From Otis tarda (Eukaryota > Chordata > Aves > Otidiformes > Otididae): a stretch of 64,000 nt of DNA. The notes under the pieces are model-generated. The model was given only the letters and a program-made list of their open reading frames with translations, did not search any database and was not told where the DNA came from. Shown piece after piece: positions 1 to 12,700 of the stretch; positions within the stretch are counted from its first letter, which is position 1, and each line of letters begins with the position of its first letter. The position numbers were made by a program, and so were the translations under genes. The stretch is from positions 168,094,053-168,158,052 of the forward strand of contig CM048552.1 in the NCBI GenBank assembly GCA_026413225.1, given 5' to 3'.

Positions 1-548
1 AACACTGTGCAAGTAAACCGCATATTTAAAAAAAAAAAAAAAAAAAAAGAAATCCTAACTTCTGTCATATAACTGCAAGCACATCTATATACTTTAAAAA
101 ATGTGGAATAAAAGCCTGTGAAGGCTTCTGGTCCTGAGATTTGGAGACTAGAACTATTTACATAGTCAGAAACAGCTGAAAGCTGTTTTCAGAGTTTACT
201 CATCATCACCTGTTAGGCATCAGCTCAGTGATCTGTCAAAGAGAATTGACATACTTTTGATAAGTTTACTGTGCCAAATTCTGTAAATTTTGAGGAATTT
301 TGACTTAATAACCAACATGTCAAAAAATTAATTTAGAATCAAAACTCATCTGTCTTGCTGCAAAAGAACATCCTTATCTTGGCTAGATTATTTTCCTTCT
401 ACGTAATATTCAATGTTAAGAGTATGCTCTTCTGATAATAAGTAACTTTAACTTCTATTATGTAGCTTTCATGTATTTGTGTCAGTCCCAGACCATACTC
501 AGTCTGCCTTACATAGACCTTAATTTCAATTCATTTTCTTATTTGATA
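1..548. other. AT-rich non-coding DNA
   Basis: No gene, exon-like signal or dispersed repeat was recognised. The only structure is a run of about 21 A at 28-48. Confidence 0.5.
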
Positions 549-639
549 GACTTGGCAGTGTTAGCTTTACAGTTGGACTCAATGTTCTTATGGGTCTTTT
601 CCAACCCAAATTATTCTATAATTCTATGATTCTATGATT
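549..639 (+). repeat. CR1 LINE 3' tail fragment
   Basis: A short piece of the CR1 3' untranslated end. It shows the typical 'gttggactcaatg...cttatgggtcttttccaaccc' layout (abridged) followed by three imperfect copies of the ATTCTATG-type terminal repeat. It lacks all of ORF2. It is more diverged than the other CR1 copies in the window, so it is probably an older insertion. Confidence 0.8.
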
Positions 640-2292
640 TGAAATCAGTAATATCAGTGAGAAGCATGGCATTAGCATAGCTGTGGAGTATCAGTTTCTG
701 CACGCAAACCTGCTATTTTTACATCAGAGAACAGTAGGCATTTGCTTTGTTTAAGTAGTTACTTACAAGTTTATAAAGAGGGCCTTTGTTTAGTCATTTA
801 AGAAACTCTTAACTCTCTGTATATACAGTAACCAAACAGCCAGCATTCCATGGAGTAGAGTCCCTGGCTGAATGCAGGCCATTTCTTTTAGTAATCACCC
901 TAGCAATATGCATATCAGTTTAATCCTGCCAATGATATTTAAAGTTGATACTGCATCATCCTTAGAAATACCCTTTTGCAGATAGGATGAGTAAGTACAT
1001 GCTGACTGTTCAGCTGTTTTTTCTGTGGTTTCTCTAGCATCAGCAGAACAGCATCCTGCTCTCCTCAGTGAGCAGAATCAAAATGGCATAGTTTTCCCTG
1101 CATATCAGTGATTTTCAAAGGTTGTCATTTGTGCTTCACGCCGAATTTCGTATGTAAGCTCATGTGTTCCTTTCAGCTACAGTCCCTGTTTCTGTAACTT
1201 AATTTCTCTACCTTATGATCAGAATTACAAGCAAAAGAAATCCCTTCTCATTGGGAAGCAATTGTCACAAACTATGTTTGTAGTGGATGTGCCCACCTGC
1301 AGCTAACTCTGCTCACACAACAACAGTCTTGGTTCACATTACTGTGTGATAATAAGGTAAATATAAGAATAATGAATCTGTTAATTTAGGACCAACTTCA
1401 GGAGATTTGCGTATTCAATATTACTGTTTTGATTTAGGTTCTTTGTCGATTTTTTGGTGTTGTGGTTTGTTTTTGTTGGTTTGTTTTTTTTTTTCCCCCC
1501 AGCAGTCTACTGAGTTCAGAATCACTACATTTGTTTGTACTTGCAGAGAATCTGGGCAATAGTGTTTCCCGTAGAGGAAGAAAACAAGTAAATCTACTAG
1601 GAAAAAACACTATGTAGCTGCACAAAAAGCAGAGGTAGTGGAGAAGTAATTTGTAAAAGCTTTTTACTACTGCTCTGTAGGGAGATGTGAATTAGCAAAT
1701 ATGCGTATTTGAATTTATTCTAACTGCTGAGTGATAAGTGCTGGTATATGAATGTTCTGAATTTGCATTTGCAACCTCACTTTCTTTAGGAAACAAAATG
1801 CAGAATATTGTCCTCAGAAGTGTATTTGAAACATGTTATTTGTCAGTTATCAAAATCAGCACAAGCCTTCCAAAAGGTGCAGTATATGCTCAATATGCAG
1901 AAAATTCTTAAATAATTGTTGCCTTCTGAAAATAAAGAAGTTTGAGAGATTTATTGACTTGTAGGCTTAATCACTACTGGTTGACCTTCATTATCTTCTT
2001 CTTTTTTTATTTAGCTGCAAACATTGTGCTTATAGTTTTTTCTGGTAGACCTGGGAGTTATAGCCCCCACTGGAGCAACATGTTTCATTTTATATTGTAT
2101 GTAAACCATTACAATAATTGAAGCCTAGACTTAATTTCTGGAAAAAAAAATGTATGACAGGATTTTTCTGAAGTAATCCAGATCATAGCTGCTATTTTTT
2201 TTTTTTCCTAGAGTATGGTCCAGTTATCTTGAAATATTTAATTTTTTTTTTTTTAGTTTGTAACTTCCAATCAGACAGTACTTCAGTATGCA

Positions 2293-2325
<33 letters not shown>

Positions 2326-2377
2326 CTTTTTTGTTATATCAGAAAATTTGAAAGCATTTTAAGTGTTTTTATGATTT
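640..2377. other. AT-rich non-coding DNA
   Basis: No gene or dispersed repeat was recognised. Several T- and A-runs occur, the largest an A-run at 2292-2309 that continues as GAAAA repeats to about 2325, just ahead of the truncated LTR. Confidence 0.5.
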
Positions 2378-3013
2378 TGTCATAGTTTAGCCCCTCCTGG
2401 AACCAAGCTACACAGTATCTCTCTCACTCCCCCCACCACTGTCCGAGGGAACAGTGAGAGATAATACAACAAAGAAGCTCAAGGTTTGAGACAAGGACAG
2501 GGAAAGATCCTTAAAGTTACTGTTATGAGCAAAACAGACTCGACTAGGGGAAAAACTGTATCTTTATTATTAAAAACAAAGCAGGATAATGAGGAAGAGA
2601 ACTAAGTAATTTTCCCCCACTTCTCCCTCTTCCCAGGCTTAAATTTATGTTCACTTATCTCTACCTCCTTCCTTCCAGAGTGGCACGGGGGTGGTGGGGG
2701 GGTGGGGGTTTGGGAGTTACAGTAAGTTCACTTTTCGCTTTACACCATTCCTTCTCCTCAGGAGAACTCCTCCTCACATTCCTCCCCTTCTCCAGTGTGG
2801 GGTCCCTCCCACAGGCTACAGTCCTTCCTGAACTGCTCCAACGTGAGTCATTTCTTCCACGAGGTGCAGCCTCTCCAGAACGGCTGCCCCAGTGTGGGTC
2901 CTCCATGGGCCACAGCCGCCTTCAAGCATCTGCCTGCCCCAGCATGGGGTCCTCCAAGGGCTGCAGGTGGATCTCTGCTCCTCCATGTGCAGAGGAGGGC
3001 TGCAGGGGTCCAT
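2378..3013 (-). mobile_element. Truncated LTR, TGTCGTAG family, old subfamily
   Basis: The + strand starts TGTCATAGTTTAGCCCC, the edge shared with the complete copy at 60880-61952. It follows that family collinearly through the pyrimidine-rich CACTCCCCCCACC block, the GCAAAACAGACTCGACT block and the repeated CCTCCA(C/T)GGGC(C/T)(G/A)CAG motifs. Similarity stops near 3013, so the U3 half is missing and no target duplication can be scored. Sense direction is inferred from the primer-binding site beside the 29262-30404 copy. Small ORFs here arise from the GC-rich repeats and are not called as genes. Confidence 0.8.
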
Positions 3014-5455
3014 TGTGCAGTTTGAACCACTGTACAATTTGTTTTGGTGGTGGTGCTGGGGGGTGTGTTCTGGGAAGTTTTTTGTTTGACCATTTGTTTG
3101 TTTGTTTGTTTGTTTTTCTCAAACCCGTTGCTTTGTAGGTTCATTCACCAGTTTTCGTATCAGAAGAAAGAACTCTTACTAGCCTGACATCTAAGGCATT
3201 CAGTCTAGCCATACAACATTCAAGGCAAAACAATTTTTTCATGTAGGCATAAATTCTGCATGAGTGTATGCACATGTTTACAATAGTGCATGGCAGAGTG
3301 TAGAATAATAAACTATTCCCTTTAGATTCTTTTGGATAGTCTAAGTCTGCTTTGAAGAGATTATACCAGATTAACATAATAGGCTCTTCTAGCATACAGA
3401 ATTGTGAAATGGATGTCTCAAATATCCTGGGGAAGCAAGCCGATACTATAGAGTACCACAGGAAATGGTATAGCATGTAGAGGTAATAGCATACTGTCAT
3501 TTTTTAAATCGCCATTTCCTGTTTTTCTTCTTTCCCCATACTCTTCTTATCACTACGTCTTAGGAAATGTCTGGTGAGAGGAGGAAGCATTGAACTTTTT
3601 GTCTCAGAGGAGACTGTGGTTAGGACACATACATTTCCTTTTTTTGCTGCTCCAGTACAGCACCATAGCTATAAAGAATGTAAGATATTGAGTTTTTTGT
3701 TGGATGGTATGTACATATACAATGGAGATGAAACTTCTTTGTAGTTTCTGATTCTGAAAAGGAGGGTAAGTTTACCTTGCAATCCATTTTTCCTTTTTGC
3801 ACAGACTCGAGAAGTTAAACTACTCTCTTTCTTTAAACTCAACAGTCTAATGTTTATCTATCCTGTAGGTAAAATATTAAATGAAATTATGAAATTAGAA
3901 GAAAAAGAAACTTGCAGAAGCCACTTAGCTTCAATGACTTTTTGTACTAAAAATTTCCATAAAACATCCTAAATATTTTGGCTGAACAATTAGCTTTATT
4001 ATAATGAAATGTCTGTTGCTTGAAGTGCACAGTCAGTGGGCAACTGAGGTTATTTTTATACAGTGTAAGCTTTCACCATCTGTCCTGCCCTTTAATTAGG
4101 ATGCAAACCCCACATAATTCACAATTGCATAGTAAAAATACCATAATAAGTCATTAAAATGCAAGTGTATTTTCATCATTTATTGCTGCAGTAATCTGTT
4201 ACAATTAGGACAAAAACAGCAGGAAGGGTTTGTTTTTTTTTTTTCCCACTCTAACATCAGACTGTCTCTTACGTTATTTCAATACAACATTTTTTGGTGA
4301 AGTGAATGGACATATGATAGATTGTATCAGCAGATCACCTGATCTCTACCATGGATTCTGATCTAATTATTTTTTTAAACAAAATAGTACATATTTTTGC
4401 AAAAGGTGTTACAATATCTGGCTTAATGGCTTCTCATTATTTTGAAATTTGTTTTGAAGAGTCTTGCATTTTACTTTCACCAGAAGGGTTATTTTTCTAA
4501 TCTTCCATTTTAAAAATATAGCATCAAGGAATGTTTTCTTTCACTTTCAATCAAATGATTGTTCATTTTGAATGAATTAATACCATTCATCCTGTTGCTA
4601 TGAAGACAACCTGATAGTATGTTGAAGAACAGTCCCATTTGTGTGTGTAATACATACACTACAGTGTAGGAATCTCTTCTCCAGTTATCTTTCAGTTTAA
4701 ATAACTGTCTTACCACTTTTGTGCATTGTTTTCTAGTATTATTTACTCAGCATTCCAAGCTAGAATAATTGTCTACTCTGCTGTCATATTTGTCTTTGTT
4801 TTTATAATCTACATTATGTTGAATACTTGGAGTTACAAGGCTAAGAGAAGAGATAATTAAGTTAAATTATTTCCCTAGAAGCTGTATGAATGAATCCCAC
4901 ATCTTGATTTCCAAAGTATTTATGTTTGGCTTGAAAAATATTTAGTCTTCCCTGTTACTACAATTTCTTTTTCTGCCCTATTGGGTAAATGCTCGTTTCC
5001 TAATATTTCACTATAATTAGTAATTTCTTGCTATAGACAGGTCATTTTATTAAAATATTGTATATGTGTACTGAGTGAAAAATAAGGGAAATGCTGTCCA
5101 CCTCCAGTCTATGGAAGAGATGAAGACTGATATGATTATATCATGTTAGTTCAGTGCATTTAGATTTGAGAAAAATCATAACTCTAGTTCTTTATATTCT
5201 ACTCTCAGAAAGTAGGAGATGAAGAATTTTTCCACTAAGCTGCAAAACCTAAAGAAAGTTAAACGTAATACTTATTGTACTCTTTTAATGAATTACTTCA
5301 TTAATCGTTAGGATATATAATATTACATAAAAATATGTAACCATTATTTTCACTATTACTCATTAATATTGTTCAAAATAACTTTTATAATGCCTTCAGC
5401 AGGAAATTTCATCACAAGCTATATCTAAGGACTACACATTAACTGTTGTAAGAGA
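3014..5455. other. Non-coding DNA with a TTTG repeat
   Basis: A (TTTG)n microsatellite occupies about 3093-3115, directly after the broken end of the LTR. The remainder is AT-rich. No gene or recognisable transposon was seen; the ORF of 119 codons at 3141-3500 (-) has no recognisable family features. Confidence 0.45.
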
Positions 5456-6104
5456 TAACAAAAGATGGGGTTTTTTTTACAAATATATTAACAACAAGAA
5501 GAAAGCCAAGGAGAATCTTCATTCTTTATTGGATGCAGGGGGGTCACACTGACACCAAGGATGAGAAAAAGACTGAGGTACTTAATGTCACCTTTGCTTC
5601 AGTCTTTAACAGTCAGATCAGTTATCCCCAGGGTATTCATCCCCTGAACTGGAAGACAGGGATGGAGAGTAGAATAAACCCCCCATAATCCAAAAGGAAG
5701 CAGTTAACGACCTGCTATGCCACTGGGATCGTTTAGTCTGGAGAAGAGGAGGCTGAGGGGAGACCTTATAGCGGTCTTCCAGTACCTCAGGGGGGCCTAC
5801 AGGAAAGATGGGGAAAAACTGTTCAGTAGGGCTTGTTGTGACAGGACTATGAGTAACGGTTTTAAAACAGGGAGGTAGATTTAGATTAGATATTAGGAAA
5901 AAAATTTTTACACTGAGGGTGGTAGAACACTGGACCAGGTTGCCCAGAGACATGGTGGATGCCCCATCCCTGGAAATGTTCAAGACCAGTTGGATGAGGC
6001 TCTGAGCAACCTGATCTAGTTGGAGATGTCCCTGCTCCTTGCAGGGGGGTTGGACTAGATGACCCTTGAAGGTCCCTTCCAATGCTAAACATTCTATGAT
6101 TCTA
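5456..6104 (+). mobile_element. CR1 LINE, internally deleted
   Basis: Two non-adjacent parts of CR1 are fused. About 5456-5725 matches the ORF2 segment between endonuclease and reverse transcriptase, with recognisable words such as KYINNKKKAKENLHSLLDAGG and the 'PPIIQEEAVNDLL'-type run in broken frames. From about 5726 the sequence jumps to the ORF2 C-terminus ([24 protein letters not shown]) and runs through the stop, the 3' untranslated region and the ATTCTATG tail. The whole reverse-transcriptase core is absent. Frames are interrupted, so it cannot encode a protein. Confidence 0.88.
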
Positions 6105-6231
6105 AGTTTTTAACAAACCACTCTGGGAGTACTCAGAGTCCTCAAGTGATCTAGGGTAATTGCCAATCTATTTTCAGATCTATATATTAAAAATTAATTG
6201 TAGCTTTGATTGGTTTCTTCATATTAATGAC

Positions 6232-7380
6232 TGTCGTAGTTCAGCCCCGATCGGGACCAGAATACGCAGTCTCTCTCTCTCCCTCCCCCCACCCTCTGAG
6301 AGAATAGGAGGAGATGATATAAGAAAAAACAGCTCAAGGTTTGAGATAAGGACGGGGAGAAATCCTTAAAGTTACCGTCACAGGCAAAACAGACTCGACT
6401 TGGGGAAAAGTATTCATTTATTTCTAAAACTAGCAGGAGAATGAGACAGGGAACAAGATAACCTCCCCCACCCCTCCCTCTTCCCGGGCTTAACATTATC
6501 TATACTACCTCCCCTCCCGAGTGGCACGGGGTGGGGGGCGGGTGGGGGGGCGAAGGGAATGGGGGTTGCGGTCAGTTTATCACACGTTGTTTTACGCCGC
6601 TGTGTCATCGTCGGGGGAAGAACTCCTTGCATTCCTCCCCTGCTCCAGCGTGGCGTCCCTCCCACGGGCCACAGTCCTTCGTGAAACTGCTCCGGCGTGG
6701 GTCATCTCTTCCACGGGGTGCAGTCCTTCTAGAACAGCTGTCCGAGCGTGGGCCCTCCACGGGCCACAGCCTCCTTCAGGCCTCCACCTGCTCTGGCGTG
6801 GGGTCCTCCATGGGCTGCAGGTGGATCTCTGGCCCTCCGTGGACCTCCATGGGCTGCAGGGGGACAACCTGCTCCATCATGGTCTTCACCACGGGCTGCA
6901 GAGGAATCTTGGCCAGGAGCCGCATTACTCCTCCCCCTCCTTCTGAACTGACTTTGGCGTCTGCAGCCGTTCCTCACAACAGGCTGGCAGACGCCTCTCA
7001 GGATCCTTTTTACATCTTATTCACTTCTCATCTCCTCTCCACTTCTTGCAGCCAGGCCAGGCCGTGTTGGGCCTAGTCAGCTGCCCGGCGGGAGGCCAGA
7101 GGGTGAGGCCTGCAAGGCCCACAAGGCTCGCGCCTCCCCCTCTCTGGCCCCCGCTCAGCTGCTTCACATCTTCTCCCTCTCTTTTCCTGTTTTCCCCTAC
7201 TTAAATACATTATCGCAGAGGCGTTATCACAGGACATTCTGCTACCAATTGGCTCGGCCTTGGCCAGCAGCGGGTCTGCCCTAGGCCCGGCCGAGGCCAC
7301 TGAACAAAGGGGAGCGACTTCTAGCAGTTTCCTACAGAAGCTACCATCTTAGGCCCCCCCTCACTAACAAAACCAGAACA
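6232..7380 (-). mobile_element. Solo LTR (1149 bp), TGTCGTAG family, subfamily 1
   Basis: A complete LTR with + strand edges TGTCGTAG and ...CCAGAACA. It is flanked by the exact 5-bp duplication ATGAC at 6227-6231 and 7381-7385. On the sense (minus) strand AATAAA lies opposite 6417-6422, and a TATTTAAG-like box lies near 7198-7206. No internal retroviral sequence or partner LTR is attached, so this is a solo LTR left by recombination between two LTRs. The middle is GC-rich and made of degenerate repeats (see findings). It is very close to the copies at 35099 and 57574. Confidence 0.93.
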
Positions 7381-7385
7381 ATGAC

Positions 7386-8895
7386 AAATTAAGTATACAC
7401 TATAAGCATTCTCAATTGTCTTAAATGTTACAGACTACTAACATAGTCTGTGATCTGGGAGACACTTGAGAAATGCTGACCTTTTTCCTTTTTGTTATTT
7501 TATTTTTTTTTCATGAAATGTTCTAGTGTGTAATAGAATCTATGAGGTTTTTTCCTCCATGAGCTCTCTTCTAAAATTTTGTGTCAGATTCTGTTCCATC
7601 ATTACTTCTGCTCAGTGTCCTGGAAACTTCTAAGAGAGTTAGAGGAAAGTTACGCATTGGTATTGAAAAAAAATATGAATAATCTTCAGATTTATAGATG
7701 AAAGTTTTAAATATGCAGTAGTAATCCAGATGAACTTCCACTGAGATAAAACTAGTGCTATCCAGTAGTTCTTATTCTGCCAGTCTTGGAAAGCTTTGAC
7801 AAATGACTTAGGCTCTTGAGTCTGAAGTTTTGATGAGGACTGGGCATATTCATATAGCAAAATAAACTAACTTTGAAGAAGATGGAGTACAGAAGATCAG
7901 CAGTGAAATCATAAGAGGAGTCTGTCTATGGAAGTCTTGACAGATAACTGGTGTTATGGATTGTTGCTGGAGATCAATTATGTGTTCCATTTTAGAGTGC
8001 TGTTGTGCCATTGCCCAATAAAAATGACAGTGCAATTTAAAAAACACCTACTCAACCTCAGCAAATTTTTTCAAGTACATTTTTTTCCCATAGCAAAATC
8101 CTCTTACTATTAATAAGATCCATAAAACAGGAAATTAATGTTACAGTTAGATCTTATTTGAAGTATACATGCATCTGCACTCTAGAATATCAAATGATTG
8201 AACTCAGGATTTGATATGCCTCACTATAATAAGGATCCTAATGACTGGAAAAAAAATATAGTAGCAAGGTATTGTATGCTACAATTGGGTTATGGCAATG
8301 CAGAATGTAAATTTTGCAATACGGCTTTTTTTTTTTGCTTTTTTTTTTTTTTAATTTTTAATCCAAATGCCTACAACTACATTTCACTGAGATTTTGGTT
8401 TTTCGTTATCTTAGTATGGATCTTAATGCTGTAAGAAAATGACTAATATAAGTTGCTTAAATCACAGAGAATATCCCGTAACACTTTAGTGTGTAGGGGA
8501 CTATAGTTTCTGTTTTTCAGAACAGAATTACAAAGGGTTATTTAATCAAAAGATCCAGACTAAATTCTTCTTTGAGTCTTATTACAAATATATTTCTGTT
8601 TGTATAGACTATGAGTTAGATCAAATTTAATTTGACCTAGACAAGACTGTGCTTTTCTCAAGCAAATTAAGACAGTGTGTGTGTGCGAACTTACCATGCC
8701 CTTATGTTTTATCCATCCAACACACTGTCCACTAGAAGGACATACTCTTACGTTTTGCTCAAATCTTTTGAATTTCATAGTCAGTCTTTTGAGGTTTTGC
8801 ATCATGAATTTGTGTAAAGAAAGAGATGGAGGTGGGGAAAAATCAAAAACCTCTGAAAGTCCAGTCTGCTCACAGACATCTTGAGTTCATTTTAA
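7386..8895. other. AT-rich non-coding DNA
   Basis: No gene, RNA gene or dispersed repeat was recognised; only short T-runs, for example 8329-8352. Confidence 0.45.
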
Positions 8896-9722
8896 CATGT
8901 GCCAATATCACAGATGGATGAGTTGCTTCACTCACAAGAGAGAAGCAACAATACATTTTATCGATATAAAAATAGTGAGTTGACAAAGTTTGATAGTAAA
9001 TGGTAAAAGTGGTTTAACAAGATTTGATGGCAAGGTACTCTGGGTTATTTACTGCATAGAGGACAGGGTCAGACAAAACTGTCAGGGAGATCCTCCTGTT
9101 GAGTCCTGAGATTCAGACAGGGCCTCCTTGCTTTCTAAACTCCTTCTCAGAGCAGAGTCTGGGTGCAGCTGGATCCAATCCTAGTCGCAAACTTGGCCAA
9201 CAGTTCACATCTAAAGGATTATATGTGCACAATCAATGCTTTATATCACTTAGCTAAGATTTCAAAGTTTTACCAATCTTATTCCAAATTCACTTACCAA
9301 GTATCTGACACAATAAGGACTCTTTCAGCCTTGAGGAGTAACCTTGAGAGGCGTCTCTGCTCAAGGGAAGATCCTGCCATGCGGCCCACTGCTGTGCAGA
9401 ATAGCTCAAAGGGGTCTGGGCTGTCCTCTATTTGTGGAGTAAGATAATGGACTCATAGTCATATTTGCATACCAGCTGCAGATGTTAGTTTCTTCCAAAT
9501 TTGGCTTGAGTTGGACATTAACCAGCACTGTGGTTAGGGATGTGCATCACCATCCCTTGAGTATTGTGTTGTTATTTGTCTCCCCCGAATCCACTTAGAG
9601 CTGGATGCAGCCATCGCAACCAGACACATCCATCACCACTGCCACTGGTGGTTATCACTTGAGCAGGGTTATGGGAAAAATGGTCAGGTTGAGAATGTGA
9701 GGGGGAGAGAAGGGAGCAAGAT
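8896..9722 (-). mobile_element. Probable LTR of another ERV family (ERVL-like?)
   Basis: This block differs in texture from the DNA around it: more balanced composition, no A-runs, and an organised layout. It resembles avian LTRs I remember as ERVL-type, but the family assignment is from memory and unverified. The edges are uncertain: a TGTGCC at about 8899 could be the left edge, and the right edge near 9722 is set only by the return of AT-rich DNA. No target duplication was found. The 94-codon ORF inside (9163-9447) has no recognised domain. Confidence 0.45.
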
Positions 9723-12700
9723 TAGTATAATCTACATTAAAAAAAAAATTACATTTTAACTCCATTATTACATTCAGTAGTCTTTATAAATATTCTCTGT
9801 AGTTTATCAGAGGTTCCTAAAATGTGTATCAAGCAGCTTAATATACTCAAGTGATAAGCTGAAATGCACTTGAATTTTTACACGGTTTAGAAGCTAATAC
9901 AGTCTGACCTGAGCACCAGTCTTTAGAGGAGTAAAAGCAGAATATCAACTGAAGAGGTGAACTCATGTAAAGAGGGAAGTTGGAGAATTACTGTCAGAGC
10001 TGTAGGCAGTTGCCTAACTGTGATAGCCTTGTAAACTGAAATATATTGAAAAAACAGTCATTTGCATTGTATTTCTGTTCATAATTATACATTTCACTGC
10101 AGTATTAAATCCTGTCAAAAGCAGATACTCTGTGGCCAAGAAAACCTGATCTTCAACCATTGTTCATACTTGAAAAATATGCTGTTAGAGAATGTCATGT
10201 CTTACTAAATAGATGATATATGGGTCTATTTTTTTTTCATTTTTTAAAGAAAATTTACCAAAACCTGCTGTTACATTCAAGATGTTTTGTAGTAGTATGA
10301 AGAAATATATCTCCTTTGTTTTATTATTTCCTTCCATTAAATTTTCTACTTATCAAATTGAAGTTTTAAGAGAGAGTTTTTCTTCTCTCCCACTTCCTAA
10401 TTTTACTATTAGTGTGGACTGCTAAGTAACTTGACAGAATGAGATCTTAAAACAACTACATATATTAACTTTTTTTTTTTTTAGGAGAGTAGTAAGGTTT
10501 GAATTGTCACATTAAAGTACCTATGCACAGAAAAAAAAAAGTCAGTTAAAGACTCTCAATTCTTTCAACACCAAAATAAAACTCATAAATTTTGAAATAT
10601 GTATGACTGATAAAATTAATGCTAGTAATTTCATAAATACCTCTCTCTCCAGATATTTTTTATAGTTCTAAGGAATGCATTATAGTATTAAAAATTAATA
10701 ATATATATATTTAAAGATTACAACATGAAATTAAATGTGTAGTTCAACTGTATTAATCATACTAAACTCAGTTCACAACTGAACATTTCTAAACGGATTA
10801 TGAAAGTATTACCTCTTCAGTAAGGATGAGGGATTTTTTCTTATCTCAACTCCAGAAGATCAGGGAATCAATGTATCATGACAGATCAGCATCTCCTGGT
10901 GCGAAACACCAAGGGAGTTTTGGTATTGCAAAGCTGGAATTACATAAGTAGAACCACAACATCCCCCATTGCTGTAGGACCATTCCATTCAGGAGATCTC
11001 AAATGGACTCTTGTCTCAGTGTCTGGAGAGGACAATGACATTTTCTTAACAAAACATTTCCACAGTGCAATAGTCTGAATTTTGAGTTTGGATGGGGTTT
11101 TTTTCTCCTACTATTCATTCCAAATTTAACTTCTTGTTTGCATAGTCACAGTTTTCTCCTCCAAGTTGGAAAAATCAGAAAAAAAAAAAAAAATTCCTTA
11201 ATAATTTCATTCTTACCACAAATGTCAATTACACAAGATCGTCTAGATAGGCAAAGGAGAGCTGATGCTTTGTAATCTTATGGGCAGGCAAATCCAGACC
11301 TCTATGCTCATGTTGCTCTACTGTGGGAATTTGGAAAAAGTTAGGTGAATGGCAGATTTTCAAGGAGATAGATAACTTCCGAATGTGAAGCACAATACAG
11401 TTTAAAGTCCTTTCAGGCTCTTTTATGTTAGGCTACTTTTTTAGCAGACAGCACGCTAGAATATGTCAGTTGCAATCCTGCAGGTCTGATCAGCAAAGGT
11501 CAATATCCAGTTTGTGAAGCAGTATTTGAATTATGTCAGGGATGACTTGGACATTAGGGATTACATTGTTTACAGTGTAGCCCAAAGCCCTGGTGGAAAC
11601 ACAGACTCTTAAAACATCCTGGCAAAAACATAGGAACCTCCAAGGTTAGGCAAGAGCCTGATATTTATAGAGTGACCACTGACTAAATGGTGGACTTAGG
11701 TACCATAAAGCAGCAGCTCTAAACAGTATTATTGTTGTTGTGTTTGTTGTTGTTGCTGCTGTTGTTGTTGCTGTTGTTGTGTTGTTATGGTTGCATAGTT
11801 ATAAAAAAAAAAACCTATTAAAAATGACAATGCCATTTTTGGTATTATTTGCTTTCTTAAACATATAATTTTTTTCTCTAATGCTGTGTTCATAATTTTT
11901 TATTTTTATATTCCAAAAGTTTTGTAGGCATGCCTTAATATATATTCTGTTCACCTTTTTAAGTAGGATAATTTTTAATACTCTGGTTACAACTGTATTA
12001 TTTTTTTGCTGCAATTTGGTTTTCCCAATCTTTCCGTCTTTACTAAAATAATTAAGAGTATTTTTTTGCACCTTTTTTCCTCCTCAATAATGTGTTAGTC
12101 TAAAATTGTCTAAATTAAATTCATTTTACAATAAAACATGTTCATAGGAAGGGTTGGGTTCTAACTCTAGCCTTTGAAAAAGGCACACAGACTAAGGCAG
12201 AATGTGGAAAATCCTATCATCTGCTTGCACAGCCTAGGAAGATGTAATTTGTCTGTTCGCTGCAGAAAGTTTAGAGAAGATTTGTGGAAAGATTAGCAGT
12301 CAAGAGTAACAGAATTCATCTTGAATAACTTCAGCTATCTATAGGTTTCCATTTCTCAGTGGTCACTTTAGATATCCTTTGTAGTTTAGAGAGGAAAGTA
12401 ATGTGTCTTCTGGGCTAAGATTCAATTAACCTATTTTAAACGTATACTTTAGGTTAAGAAGAAGCCTTAAAGTAGCTGTTTCCTTCCATTGCCTCTGAAG
12501 AGCACCTAGAATTACTAATTCAGCTGTAGATGTCCCCACTATAAAAATCTATGTGAGAGGTTTTTCTTACTGATTCTTTTATGTGCTGTTCCCTGAACCC
12601 TCACCAGTCACTGGATATTTGGACTTATAGAGTGACTAAACTTGCTCAAAAAAAAAGCAGCTTCTTTAAGAATCCAAGTGCTCAGTTAGGTTATGTATAC

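Noticed and set aside
1..48. A-run as the tail of a processed pseudogene
   Set aside because: Sequence upstream is outside the window and nothing downstream resembles a cDNA. A-runs are common in this DNA.
2647..3138. 163-codon + strand ORF
   Set aside because: It lies over the truncated LTR and the TTTG repeat. It is a low-complexity translation and shares no coding-phase conservation with other copies that I can see.
6521..7076. Overlapping ORFs of 141 and 181 codons
   Set aside because: Both fall inside the solo LTR in different frames; they result from stop-poor GC-rich repeats. Treated under the LTR ORF finding, not as genes.
10878..11078. 66-codon + strand ORF in moderately GC-balanced sequence
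   Set aside because: No recognised family or splice signals, so not supported as an exon.
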